DNA of 23,535 nucleotides from Chara braunii (GCA_003427395.1 BFEA01000370.1:283230-306764); one strand, 5' to 3'; shown: positions 1 to 9,716, numbered from the stretch's first letter. The notes: a model not told the origin generated them from the sequence alone. Numbers and translations are program-made.

Positions 1-16
1 GGGGGGGGGGGGGGGG
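1..16. repeat. Homopolymer G run at window edge
   Basis: Sixteen consecutive G residues open the window. This could be a genuine G tract or an assembly or sequencing edge artefact; nothing in the sequence decides between them. Confidence 0.9.
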
Positions 17-25
17 TAAATAGCC

Positions 26-148
26 AGCACGGCACCTCTTCAACACGAGTGTGCCGTGCTACAAAACCATAGACACACTGTGGCGAGTGTGTTATGAGGT
101 TGCTTACACACGCGCATGGCTCGGCCAGTACCTGGGTTCAAACCCCAG
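26..148. other. Cluster of four perfect stem-loops, the last a tRNA T-arm
   Basis: The stems are 26-35 with 51-60 (10 bp), 73-79 with 86-92 (7 bp, 6-nt loop), 117-120 with 124-127 (4 bp) and 132-136 with 144-148 (5 bp, 7-nt loop TTCAAAC). The last has exact T-arm geometry and a B-box-like GGTTCAAACCC on the plus strand. No convincing A box is found at normal spacing, so this is not called a tRNA or a complete SINE. It could be a nested, partly lost SINE, or a structured leader of the retrotransposon. Confidence 0.5.
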
Positions 149-426
149 TAACAGCAATTGCATCTCGGATTTTGATAATATAAATCCGGGAGCGGGGCGG
201 GGCAGCGGGGGCAGCGTGTGCGCGTGCGGCGGCCTTGGCCTTGGAACGCGTCGTGATGCGGCTTCCTTTTTCGCCACGTAGAGCTCTCTTGCTGCAGCAC
301 CTTTTTTCGTCGTTTTTCCCGTTTTTTTGCCCGAAAACGCCCCCAAAACAGCCAAAAACCCGACTGTCGGGTTTTGCCGTATTTTGCTGCTGTGCGGTGT
401 GGGGGGTGGGGGCGGGGACCGTTCCC

Positions 427-438
427 GCTCCGATACCA
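427..438 (-). other. Primer-binding site for initiator-Met tRNA
   Basis: The minus strand reads TGGTATCGGAGC, one base away from TGGTATCAGAGC, which pairs with the 3' end of plant initiator methionine tRNA and primes minus-strand DNA synthesis in most plant Copia and many Gypsy elements. It sits one base after the LTR end, the expected spacing. Confidence 0.85.
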
Positions 439-596
439 ATGTAGCGGACCCACCAGGTGTGGTGCTCCGCTAGTGACAGAGATGGAGATGGAGGAAGAAG
501 GGGGAGCAAGATGGCACAACGCAGCTCCCCACACAAGACTCCAACGCACGTACTCCAAAATGTGCAAGTGAGGAATGAGAATGAAAACAGACAATG

Positions 597-614
597 GCTG
601 GGGTATACCCCAGC
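597..614. repeat. 18-bp perfect palindrome inside the LTR
   Basis: GCTGGGGTATACCCCAGC is its own reverse complement and has a TATA core. Its function is unknown. It may be a cruciform or a binding site for a dimeric protein, or may matter only as LTR RNA structure. Confidence 0.85.
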
Positions 615-692
615 GGACTGATGGGACTGGACTGGACTGACTGGTACCGACAGAGGTACCGGCCTGGACTGGCCTACCCCGAATATAACACA

Positions 693-731
693 GGCCTGTG
701 AGAACAGGCCAAGGGGCTGGTCTCACAGGCC
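693..731. repeat. 11-bp perfect inverted repeat inside the LTR
   Basis: GGCCTGTGAGA at 693-703 pairs exactly with TCTCACAGGCC at 721-731 across a 17-nt loop. A second pairing of the first arm is also possible (GGCCTGT with ACAGGCC at 704-710), so two alternative stems share one arm. Confidence 0.8.
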
Positions 732-803
732 AACCCGAGGTCCGCTACATGCGTGAATATGTGAGCAGCCGCGATGATGGAGTAATTTGCAGTGCCCATA
801 GAC

Positions 804-962
804 ATGCAATCCTCTTTAAATCATTGGATTGTATTCGGCGCTCGGGTGTCTGTTGAAGTGTGTGCTAAGGGATCGATCCTTTAGCGAGCGTAGAAACAAA
901 TCGGGCACCCTGTCATCTTCTGCACCCTATTGTACCCCAAAATGGGATAGGGTAGGATGACA
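804..962. repeat. Three successive foldbacks just outside the LTR
   Basis: The first has 9-bp arms at 804-812 and 826-834 with one wobble pair. The second is a 22-bp near-palindrome at 864-885 centred on GGATCGATCC. The third is a longer stem at 911-962 with outer arms TGTCATC / GATGACA and inner arms CCCTAT / ATAGGG. The third has the shape of a short MITE or hairpin precursor, but no flanking target duplication is evident. Confidence 0.6.
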
Positions 963-1490
963 CTGAGGGCAGAAGGGAACTTGGAGTGATGATGAGTTGT
1001 TTGGTGTACCACTAGCAACATGCTAACCCTTCTACCCGGAATCTTATCGTTCTACCAATACAATTTTTAAACAAGGAGAATGAAATTGTTTTACGAACGC
1101 GATCATATAAATGTTCATAAGCATGTGCCCATTCAAAACACATGCACGTGTCGGCTACGATACTCGTACGCAAGGAAATGGTTAAGTCGCACGTCGTCCC
1201 CATACGAGTGTTCCGACCCATAACTTATTCCATGTGAGACTTCAGGTGCAGTCAGCGCATAAAAATCCTTAAACCACCACTACCTCTGATCTTATTTTTG
1301 TCGATCCCCATTTTCACTGCGCACCGAGTTCTGTTAAGTCCTATTCCCATCATTTTTTTTTTTTCTCACAACAACTAAAAAAAAAAAAAAAAATCAGAAT
1401 TTTTTGTTGTAGTCATCAAATACATTTTATGAGGTGTTGGTGAGACTGTCCCTCGACATATCAAATGAATAACAAAAAAAAAACTTTTCT
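963..1490. other. Gene-free AT-rich stretch with T and A tracts
   Basis: I see no gene or known element. A 12-T run (1353-1364) and a 17-A run (1377-1393) face each other 12 bases apart and could pair, or they could mark two old retroposon tails. Confidence 0.5.
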
Positions 1491-1720
1491 GTGGTCCGAT
1501 ATAGAATGTCGCAATGCTGATGTTCGTATGTCGTGAGTGAGGCAGTTCTCTACCGCCCTATGGAATCCACCCTTCCTCACTGGCAGGACACAAGAAATAA
1601 ACGAAAAAAATAATAATAATAATAATAAATGAAAACAACAGAAATGACGTCCCCACATACTAACCAAGTACATTCGTTAAAACACATGTATCACTTTCAT
1701 CTCTGTGGGTGTCTTCCCCT
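1491..1720 (+). repeat. Diverged direct repeat, copy 1
   Basis: It aligns along its length with 1763-1985. Shared landmarks are a GTGAGGCAG arm, a complementary C-rich arm about 30 bases later, an A-rich tract, and a closing segment with ACATTCNTTAAAACA. A (TAA)6 microsatellite at 1611-1628 interrupts this copy. The unit is of unknown origin. Confidence 0.65.
1611..1628. repeat. (TAA)6 microsatellite
   Basis: Six perfect TAA units extend the A-rich tract of the first direct repeat. Confidence 0.9.
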
Positions 1721-1762
1721 ATGAAATCAAATGAAGAAAATAAAAAATGATTATGTTGTTAT

Positions 1763-1985
1763 CACGGTCTAATACAAAACGCCACAGTGTTGATGTTAGT
1801 ATGTCAATGCATGAGTGAGGCAGTTACTTAACCCATTTGAAACCGCACTGCCTCGCTGGCAAGGCACAACAAATAAAAGAGAAAAAAATAAAAATTGCGT
1901 TCCTTACGCCAAATACATTCCTTAAAACAATGATGTGACTTCCATCTCCGTGAGGGCCTCCATGATGTTGCTGAATTCGACGTTC
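1763..1985 (+). repeat. Diverged direct repeat, copy 2
   Basis: This copy lies about 273 bp downstream of the first and in the same orientation. Here the two complementary arms read GTGAGGCAG and CTGCCTCGC, so both copies keep the potential stem. It has no coding potential that I can support. Confidence 0.65.
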
Positions 1986-1989
1986 TTAG

Positions 1990-3300
1990 TTGTTGTTGTT
2001 GTTTTTGCCTCACGAAGAGTCCGTGGGATCCTAATTTATTTTCTTTTGTTTTCCTATCGACCCTACACCGGACCTCGAAACTTCGCAGTTTATGTCATTT
2101 GGTCATTTCCCCAAATGAGACTATAACTTGGAAAGGTAGTGGCGGCTTAAGAAAGACACACGTACGAAAGAAATAAGATTGTTCAGTTATGTTAAATCTC
2201 GCAACCAACTGTCATGGTGACACTTTATGGGTTACCCTCAACCGTCCGACCCTCCATATCGAGTCCGCGAGCTTCAACGTTGCGCACGACACTTAAGTGT
2301 CAGAGAAAAGATATCGTGAAAAAAACCTTATTTACGAAATTGACAGTTGAAGGATGAGTCGTCCAACCCTCGCGACGCTTCTCACCTTTAGGGAAAAGCG
2401 TCATAATGGGCAACACGCAAATGCTCAGTGCATAGGGGAATTTTTGTTTTTGCTAAGTTGAAACCTGGAGTATTCTGGATAAGGACCTTGAATTCCATGT
2501 TCAGGACCAACACCCGACAAACTTATTCAAATAGCGAAGAAGAGCATGAGTATTATCGTGGCATAACAAAGTTATGTGCACGCACGTTTACTTAACCGTC
2601 ATGACCACGCAAAATAAAAAGGTTCAATCAGTCAAACTAAGAGGTTATATAACATCAGACGATCACTCTCAAAACAATATTATGACTTGTTCATTTGCAT
2701 TCACACAGTACATAGATAATCACAAAGGCTCAATCGATAATTTTTCATGCATACCTGCAATCACGCGAAATCTAAACAATAACATTGCACACACTAAGGG
2801 AGTCCACTTTACTGTTTTCTATGACTCATACCATGCCTTATGCACACAAGCCCCAACCATTTACCATCATCCATTAACAAAGATACTCAGTCTTTAAAAA
2901 TGACAATTCAAAAAGAAGTACGGGTGAAAATCCCAAGAAACATGAAAACCCACAAGGACTAAGGTCTTAGGTTGAGATGCAAAAGAAGGTAAGTTGCGTC
3001 GTAATTTGACCTATTATAAAAAAATAACAGAAGAGTGATCCATTGTAGAATCAAGCCGAACGAATTGAACCTTCAATCAAGTTCATAGACCTGCATTACT
3101 ATATAGGTCAAATAAAATCAATACTATGTTTAAAACAAAAGAAGGACATGCCTCATTCTATAGTCTAACTCCTCTACTAACTTCTCTCTCACAATCCTCT
3201 AATCAGTACCAAAAGTAATTGAAAATTACAGCAGTATCTTGCCTAAACAGAGTTAATTGCCAAATGTTTCCTAATAGAAAATAATATAACTCTCCAAATT
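1990..3300. other. Gene-free AT-rich stretch
   Basis: I see no recognisable element. A 107-codon open frame at 2574-2897 on the plus strand has a weak purine-first codon pattern but very low G content and no recognisable motif. It is the kind of length expected by chance in AT-rich DNA across several kilobases. Confidence 0.45.
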
Positions 3301-3308
3301 TCGGACAA

Positions 3309-3410
3309 TTTCGACAGCGTTTCCCGTAGGAAAACTGTCTTTCCAGAATTTCCGCGAACCAAAAAATAACTAACTTTTCAGATTTGTAAAAAATTCGACA
3401 ACGCTTCCCG
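3309..3410. repeat. Two copies of a motif related to the 54-bp minisatellite
   Basis: Segments at 3309-3326 and 3391-3410 both read close to TTCGACARCGYTTCCCGTAG, 83 bases apart. The core matches the most conserved part of the minisatellite unit at 13757-14333. The two copies are embedded in otherwise unrelated AT-rich sequence. Confidence 0.5.
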
Positions 3411-3429
3411 TAGCAAAAGGAGACTGTCA

Positions 3430-3800
3430 ATATTTATACAAAGCTGAAAATATGAAAGCAAAATATAACTATACTTGAGACTAACTTTTGACACTCACTT
3501 GGCAGTAGAACTGGAGATGGTCTACACGACTCGTCTCTTGAAGATGGTATCGTGAGCTACCTTTAGTCCTAGTTTCTAGTAAGGTCAGTCCTATCTGTTC
3601 TCAAACTTCTCTCTCATCATCCATCTTACCTCTCTATGGTTCCAACACCCTGCGGGCATCTAAAGCGACTAAGCTGAACCAAAAAAACACACACAAGTGA
3701 ACACAATAACATCTTTTGCAAACCCTCGGGTTTCTTTCCAGATCACATAGTTCGATTCAGTCTCACATTATTATCCTTTTACCATTTCCTACATAAAGCA
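3430..3800. other. Gene-free stretch
   Basis: No gene, foldback or repeat that I can support. Confidence 0.4.
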
Positions 3801-3809
3801 TAAAATTAG

Positions 3810-4900
3810 ACAACCCAATTTATGGGTATGAATGACTTGCCAATTTATATGACTAGGCCACACAAACTTATGGTGCCTTAGCCGGGTAGAACAAGTAAAC
3901 ATAAGGCATATGACCATGCCACACCAACCTATGGTGTGAGTAGCTTCTACCTAGACGATTGACATAAAACATATGACCATTCCGCACCAACTTATAATGA
4001 GGCTGGTCAACATGAACATTTGACATACACAAATAACTGAGTTGCCTCAACTTATGGGAGATCGGATCTTTGCCTAAATAAACGACAAAAGGCATATGGC
4101 TATAACACACAAACTTATGGTATGGCTAGCCAACCCAAACAATGACATACAGCATAGAAGTAAGTTACCCTACTTATTGCTAGTCCATCGTACTTATACA
4201 AGTAACATGCTCATACGATCGAACAACCCCCAACTTATGGGTTAGCTCAGCCCCGGCCACACAACTACATTCAACAATTAAGTTTACACCTTCATTCTCT
4301 CTTCCAACAAATGGTCGAATTACTCAAACTTATGAAGATCCTCAACTAAACCTCAATCATGTTTAAAACAAATAGCCAAGTTTTATATTATCTCTCTCCG
4401 TCTTATATTATTTATGGGCATAAGACCAAACTATCAAACTTACGGATGTTTCCAACCTGTCCGAAGTTATCTCTTAATTTTATATTCTGAATCTTATTTC
4501 TTTTCTACTTTTATCTTCTACCGGCTTATATGGCTCAATCTCCCAACTTATGACGCACAGTCTGCCAATGATATACATATATGGTTCTACTTATGTTCAC
4601 TTCTCATGACTTGGTCACACTAACTTATGGTGTGACTAACCTTTGTCTGTGTCTCCCTCATAAACAAACATAGAACTCGACACACACACTTAGAATGTGT
4701 CAAACTTTATTCAAGAACAGAAAAACAAGAATTCTGAGTACCCAATTTATGGGTTTCATCCTCCGTTAGGAAACCCAAAGAAAAAACATGCGACCAGACC
4801 GTCCAACTTATGGAGCGTCCCAGCCTCTGAAAGTCAAGCAAACAACCTAACATACAAAAAAGAAACATAGCACCGAGCCGACGCACTTAAAATTGACACA
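3810..4900. repeat. Decayed satellite array, about 61-bp period
   Basis: The phrase CAACTTATGG, with small changes, recurs with its C at about 3867, 3928, 3991, 4051, 4114, 4173 and 4234, then at 4329, 4439, 4547, 4624, 4689, 4746, 4807 and 4886. Spacings are 59-63 bases in the first half; later gaps of 77-110 bases suggest lost or merged units. Between the anchors lie recurring pieces such as ACATANNNCATATGACCAT. In the cleanest part the units also translate on the minus strand as a repeated peptide, which is a by-product of the near-multiple-of-three period. No coding claim is made. Confidence 0.8.
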
Positions 4901-5440
4901 ACCTTTAATTAACCCAATCAGTTACAAGCGAAACCAACCTTCCTTTCATCTTTCCCTGATTCATTCTGTCTGAATTTACATAAGTAATTTTAATTCTCAC
5001 ACATACTAATTTAATTAACTTTCATATTGAGTCCTGAAATTAAAATAAATAAAAGTAATAAATTTTCTCAATCATACTTTCGGACAGATAAAAAGTAGTA
5101 TAGTTTAGGGGATGGGATTACATACGTAAAACGATCATTGTACATGTATGTTCCCTGCCTCCAACCCCCCCCCTGGGCTCCGACAAAGCTCTAGAAATCT
5201 TTGGGCTAACCTCCCACAAGGTCTTTCTTGCAGATTACGGGTTTTCAATGCTGTCTGTCGGCTTCCTCTTCGAACTAGTCAAACTAAACTTATAGTAGGA
5301 ATGATAGAGATAAAGGTCATTGAGTCTCTCACGATACAAGAAGGGTGTTCTCAAACTTGTGTAAGAGAGCCTTGTAATCTTCAATTGTCTAAGGGCCCTG
5401 CAATGTTGGCCATCAACACAACTTCCTCGAAATAAACGAG
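4900..5440. other. Gene-free AT-rich stretch
   Basis: A 95-codon plus-strand open frame (5148-5435) has no recognisable motif and is opposed by an open frame on the other strand. I do not support it as a gene. Confidence 0.4.
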
Positions 5441-5444
5441 ACAA

Positions 5445-5515
5445 GGGAGGGATTTGCATGCGCATCCCTTGCAGTCTGTGCGAGATCAGTGTGACAATGT
5501 GCTAACCGCTTACAT
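5445..5515 (-). mobile_element. Possible tRNA-derived SINE head
   Basis: On the minus strand an A-box-like GCGGTTAGCAC (plus 5499-5509) is followed, at tRNA-like spacing (about 37 nt), by a B-box-like GCATGCAAATCCC (plus 5449-5461). The 3' boundary and tail are not recognisable. A related GGGGATTTGCATCC segment occurs at 10752-10765. A chance match is possible. Confidence 0.35.
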
Positions 5516-5519
5516 ATAC

Positions 5520-8400
5520 GGGGGACATCGAGTGGCCATAAGCTATCTCACGACGACAACGTGTCCGAGACAACTGGGCGGTTACAGCATAGAGAGGGAA
5601 AGAGAGGGCAACTAGGAAGAAAGAGAGTCAATCTCCCATAGCGAGGTGCGACCTGATGTTGGAGAAGACGTTATCGCTTGTATAGAGATCACTGCCAAGG
5701 GAGAGGGTAGGGGACAACTACTACGTACACGGAAGAGACTAGCGGAAACAAGCGGAACACGCGAGAAGCGAAAGCCAAACGGGGGAAGGAATCTTTGACG
5801 CAACTTAGCGGTTTCATGTCGACTCCGCCTGTGTTAATCTAGCGTGAACACTGATACGCAGTGGGAATCATGGTGCGTGAGCCTTGCATGCACGAATGAC
5901 AGGGCGACTCTGTTGACGTCAGCAACTCCTTTACTCGATATGCTCTCGCTGTCTTGACAACCTTCTGGCGTTGTGCACAACCCCTGTTCGTCGCTTGACT
6001 TTGGAATGGTAGAAGTGGGTTTAGCGTTCCTCTTTCTTTAAAATTATTGAGTTACCTGTTTATTAACATAAACCTAGTCATTACAAGGCGAGAGTGAGTT
6101 GACGGATGATGCACTATTAACACAAGCTTGGAGAGAGGAACTTACCCTTCTTTCTTGGAAGTGCGATGAGCAAGGGTTAAGTTAGCGTTGCTAGCAACTA
6201 TCCGGTTTGATTGAGACGCAGACACTTCGGTCCTAGCATTTATTGGTGCACTGATTAATAGGATGGTAATCTCCAACAAGACCTGAAGGAATGAAGGATA
6301 AAAGACGCCTCGAGAAGACTGTACAAGCAAAACCAAGAGTTGCATTAGGTTGGGTTTCGTGAGGGTTGAGCTCATATGCGATTGGTGGTACTAGTGTTAT
6401 TTGCTCCCTCAAAAAATCCCCTCACAGATCATTCGCTCGGACTTCAGTATGACTGACCTTTTGATTTAGAGTTCCTTCGGCTTGGTGTGCGTGAACACCA
6501 TTAAGAGATTATGAGGATGTCTAATTTTTAATGTGATGTGGTAAAGAAGAGTCACTGTAACATACTTTGGATAACTGTATCCCTCTTGAATAAAGTTATC
6601 ATACAAAGTGAAAAACCATCACTTGAATACACGAGAAGTAAAAGTATCGTGAGGTGTCAAACTTACTCATACTAATTACGATTTCGACTATCGGGGATAA
6701 TGGGGATAAATACAAATATCGGATTATGGATTTAGTGAAATATTTAGCTTGAGTAAGTTGCTAATAAGAGAAATGACATTGATTGAGATCTCAGGTTGGT
6801 AGTCATTCTTCGAATTCTTTGCCAACAAGATGGTTGTTGACCTTGAAAGTTAGATGATGAGAGCAAACGTCTTTGACAGGGAGGCTCAGATAATAATTTT
6901 TCTATTTTCAATCTTGTGTCACTTGCTTTAACATCTTTCATTTACTTGTCAATAATCAATTCAATCCCCTCCACTTACTGATTGAAACCCGAGCCAACGG
7001 GTTTAAATGTTAGATTTGTCAGGCGTGAATAATCCAAGAAGAACTAAAGAATTGGAGTAAGCCTGTTTGAAAATGAATTTTCATCTGAAGATTTCAACAG
7101 TCGTTTGAGTGTCACGTGAGCTGGTCAAACAGGGAAAAATTTGCCTTTGTTCAGTCTCTGGTAGCTATGCATACTCACCCTTTTGTCTCTCGTAAGATGA
7201 GTAATGCTTAACACTTTGTCGGTCCCTTCTTTCGCTTGCTGCAATGAGGTCTTTGCTACTATCCCCTTCACTTTTAATCGCATGAGCTCTCTCGCATGAT
7301 GGGGAATCAGGGAGCTAACACTCTGGGTGGGTTTGATGAGCTTAACTATAAGTGTTAGACCCTCGACGCTCTGCGCATAAACTCCAACCGACTAACCAAC
7401 ACGATAACGAGCTGTTGTTTTGACCCCAGGTGTGAAAGCAAAGTTGTGTGGAAAAATGTGTGGATGTTCAAAATTCCTCTTTTCCTCTTCTTAATCACTG
7501 GTACGTTAATAGGCAGAAGAGGGACTGTTCTTAAGAAAATTGCATATTTTCTCGTCAAGTTTCTAGTTGACGGTGATTGATTATTAGAGGCCTTGATGGT
7601 AGTGGTTGACTTTCGGCCAAATTTCCTGAAAAGATACGAACTATTGTAAGTACGGAAGGGTCTCAACTGAGGGTGGCGTGTCCTGTATGATGTATTTTCT
7701 GCGAGTAAGGGTCACCTTCTGCTGCTTAGTGAGATGCGTGATCAATCCTCTGCGTAATGAATGAGCAGTGTTTATTCGCTGTGTTATCTGAAGTGACATC
7801 AGAGAACTCAATTACGTTATTATGATCAAAAGTTCAGAGAGGGTCAAGTTTAATCGTGTGGCATGGACAACAGGAAAGCCCTACACAAACCACGTGCTAC
7901 AGCTGGAGCTCGGTTTAGCCTGAACAAGCATGAATGACTTGACGTGGTGTTTAGGCAAAGCGCACGTCCCTAGCAAAGATTAGTGGTACACCTGGAGAGG
8001 GGACCTCATTCGATTAAGCCAACCAAACCCAACGCCTGCTTTGTCCAATATTATGAGTGAGTTGGCCGTTCTGAGCGTAAGGTCAGACACTAACTGTTTC
8101 TGAGACTAGTATAATGTCTCTCACGCGCATCACGTCTTGAACTTGATATTGGTCGTGTACTGACTGTAGGCTGGTGGAGTTGAGCCCCCACCGTCAGCTT
8201 TGATCAGGGATCTTCTCGTGAGTTGTCTCTAGCAATTTCTCGGCTATAATCCAGTGACTGTCGTGAGTGTTGGCGGACCACTTGGTTGAATAGGCTCTTT
8301 TAGACCAGCCACTTACCATCTCTTCGATCTTAAGAGTCATGCTCGAAAGAACCAGGGGGGAGAGGATGTCTGAGGAGGTGAGACTCGTGGTGACATGCCC
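5520..8400. other. Long stretch without a supportable gene
   Basis: AT-moderate sequence in which I found no element boundary, tandem array or convincing coding frame. Minus-strand frames of 77, 65 and 103 codons (6142-6375, 6744-6941, 7355-7666) lack motifs. A plus-strand frame from about 7041 to 8090 reads plausibly by eye. It has roughly one stop per 20 codons, the random rate, and only a weak third-position bias, so it is not called. Confidence 0.4.
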
Positions 8401-8406
8401 CTACAC

Positions 8407-8634
8407 TAAGACAAAACCGAAAGTTGGAAAATCGGGATGTCCGAGATAATCGAGGCCCATAAGGAGATGATGAGAGATCATGAAGTCCAGAGAGTGAGAG
8501 ATCATCACAAGTTTATTGAGCATATTCTTTATATTCACGAAACAGATACAGAACTGCATAGCACCACAATACCTCATGGAAATGTACGAAAAGTGAGGGA
8601 AGTAATTTGCAGGCAACTTCGAGACCCTTGTTGA
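8407..8634 (+). pseudogene. Possible short coding remnant, charged and histidine-rich
   Basis: An open frame of about 75 codons follows an in-frame TAA and ends at TGA 8632-8634; the first ATG is at 8437. The translation is rich in Glu, His, Arg and Ile and looks like a helical, charged segment. About 29% of codons start with G against 20% with G second, a mild coding signal. Its right half lies opposite the better supported minus-strand remnant at 8513-8824, so both are unlikely to be real over the overlap. The product is unrecognised. Confidence 0.25.
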
Positions 8635-9173
8635 GGTTCCCCTCGAGTATGTTGCAATGATCAACATCGTACGCAACATAACTCCAATTCGCTCCTTCTG
8701 TAAACAATAGCTCAACAAACTCCGATGGTGAATAATCAACTTCAGACAAGGAACCTATGAGAATTATTTTGAGAACTAAATTTTGTCCATCCGCAGCAGC
8801 CTTCGGAAGAACAATCTCACATTCTCATACAGATCGACAGTTAAGGTCGGCTGTCATAATTGCTCTGTTAATTTGTCTTCAACAACAACTCTCTATCAGA
8901 TAGCATTTCATCTGGTATCCTAAATAGTTTCACTACCCATGCCAGCATACGAATACTGCTAAGTTGCATTGATCACTGAACCAGTCCCTGCTTTTTCCCA
9001 GCCAAACTTCCTAAAGTCAGTCCCAGATTTGTCCTTCAGCATTCGACTAGCAGCGGTGCATGACCTACACTGAATCACTCAGCGGTCAATCCAAACAGGA
9101 CATCAACAACTTTGAGGCTGTAAACAGTTTCCTTTTTTAAGGTGCGGAGCCAACCCGGGTTATTTACAGTATA
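8513..9173 (-). pseudogene. Broken protein-coding gene, unidentified
   Basis: Three gene-like blocks follow each other on the minus strand in different frames. Block 1 (9173-9078, 32 codons) ends at TGA. Block 2 (about 9070-8962) includes the run DFRKFGWEKAGTGS and ends at TAG. Block 3 (8824-8516, 103 codons) includes SEVDYSPSEFVELLF and YDVDHCNILEGN and ends at TAA 8515-8513. In block 3 about a third of codons start with G but only one in nine has G second. This three-base periodicity is a strong coding signature and is absent from the surrounding DNA. At least two frameshifts and several stops separate the blocks, so it cannot make one protein now. I do not recognise the family. A decayed transposon gene or an old viral insertion are both possible and neither is shown. 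Confidence 0.6.
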
Positions 9174-9691
9174 TCATATCCATTGCCAAAATCAAGGGTG
9201 AGATAAAAAAAAAGGATGAGCTCCCAGTGACGAAATGCGGGATTATTATGGATAAATATGAAAATTGGGAGACTGAAGCCATTATGAGTATGTAGCGTCA
9301 GAAAACAATATTGCGAGAAAGAGCGATCCAGAGGATTGAGAAAGAGAAATTAATTGAGTACGTGTTTTACTTTCGAGATCGGAATGGCAAGTGGCGCAGT
9401 ACCGACACGTGATTAGAAACGGTGGAGCAAGCCAGGGCAATGCTCAGGTGAACGCAAGACTTAGATTCTCCTTCCGGTGACCCCACCAATATCTTGATTA
9501 GCAAAACGCCACTTGAAATTTGCACATCTCTCAGTTCAATATCAAGTGATCAACATTTAAGAACTTGTATTTTAACAACGTTTAATTATCTGAGTTATTT
9601 TAAGGCTTCAGTCAGAATCAATCAACATTCAATCATTTTCACTTACCTCAGAGATTGGTATCAACCAGACTGTGCTTTTCCAAGACTTTGA
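9116..9691 (+). pseudogene. Broken plus-strand reading frame, unidentified
   Basis: One frame runs 191 codons after an upstream TGA (9113-9115) and contains only three internal stops: TAG 9293-9295, TGA 9410-9412 and TGA 9449-9451. About nine would be expected by chance. The first half is lysine-, glutamate- and isoleucine-rich and includes FRDRNGKWRSTDT just before a stop. About two thirds of codons start with a purine. The second half (after 9451) is serine- and threonine-rich and less convincing. The frame diverges from the minus-strand remnant at 8513-9173, with about 60 bases of overlap, and its last 100 bases overlap the open frame that leads into the next gene. No domain was recognised. 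Confidence 0.45.
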
Positions 9692-9716
9692 ATCCGTTTC
9701 AATATCCGCCTCTCAC

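Larger units (their letters stand above)
1..749 (-). mobile_element. LTR retrotransposon, 5' end only, reading out of the window to the left
   Basis: On the minus strand a 310-bp LTR (440-749) is followed after one base by a 12-nt primer-binding site. The rest of the element therefore lies at lower coordinates and is cut off by the window start. The retained internal leader (1-426) is GC-rich and is followed by no recognisable gag domain. Open frames there are proline- and arginine-rich and exist in several frames at once, so I do not call a gene. The superfamily (Copia or Gypsy) cannot be told without pol. The 5 bases outside the LTR (750-754, tgcgt on the plus strand) should be one half of the target-site duplication; the other half is outside the window. 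Confidence 0.8.
440..749 (-). repeat. 5' long terminal repeat, 310 bp
   Basis: The ends form a perfect 10-bp inverted repeat, TGTAGCGGAC at one end and GTCCGCTACA at the other, with the canonical TG...CA termini. The position directly next to a primer-binding site identifies it as the 5' LTR of a minus-strand element. It contains an 18-bp perfect palindrome (597-614) and an 11-bp perfect inverted repeat (693-703 with 721-731), so its transcript would be highly structured. The 310-bp length is short but normal for plant LTRs. Confidence 0.85.

Noticed and set aside
132-148. Functional tRNA gene
   Set aside because: Only the T-arm is tRNA-like; no matching acceptor stem, D-arm or A box at the right distance.
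40-726. 228-codon minus-strand open frame
   Set aside because: It runs through the LTR, the primer-binding site and the leader, which are non-coding in LTR retrotransposons, and has no recognisable domain.
2574-2897. 107-codon plus-strand open frame
   Set aside because: Weak purine-first pattern only, low G content, no motif, and a length expected by chance in AT-rich DNA.
3868-4110. 80-codon minus-strand frame over the 61-bp satellite
   Set aside because: The peptide repeat mirrors the tandem DNA repeat and does not continue into neighbouring units.
3810-4900. CRISPR array
   Set aside because: The conserved word is only about 10 bases, spacers are related to each other and the context is eukaryotic; it is a satellite.
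7041-8090. Long plus-strand frame that reads like protein if stops are ignored
   Set aside because: It carries about 18 stops in 350 codons, the random rate. Counting bases over 150 codons showed no G bias by codon position and only a weak deficit of A at third positions.
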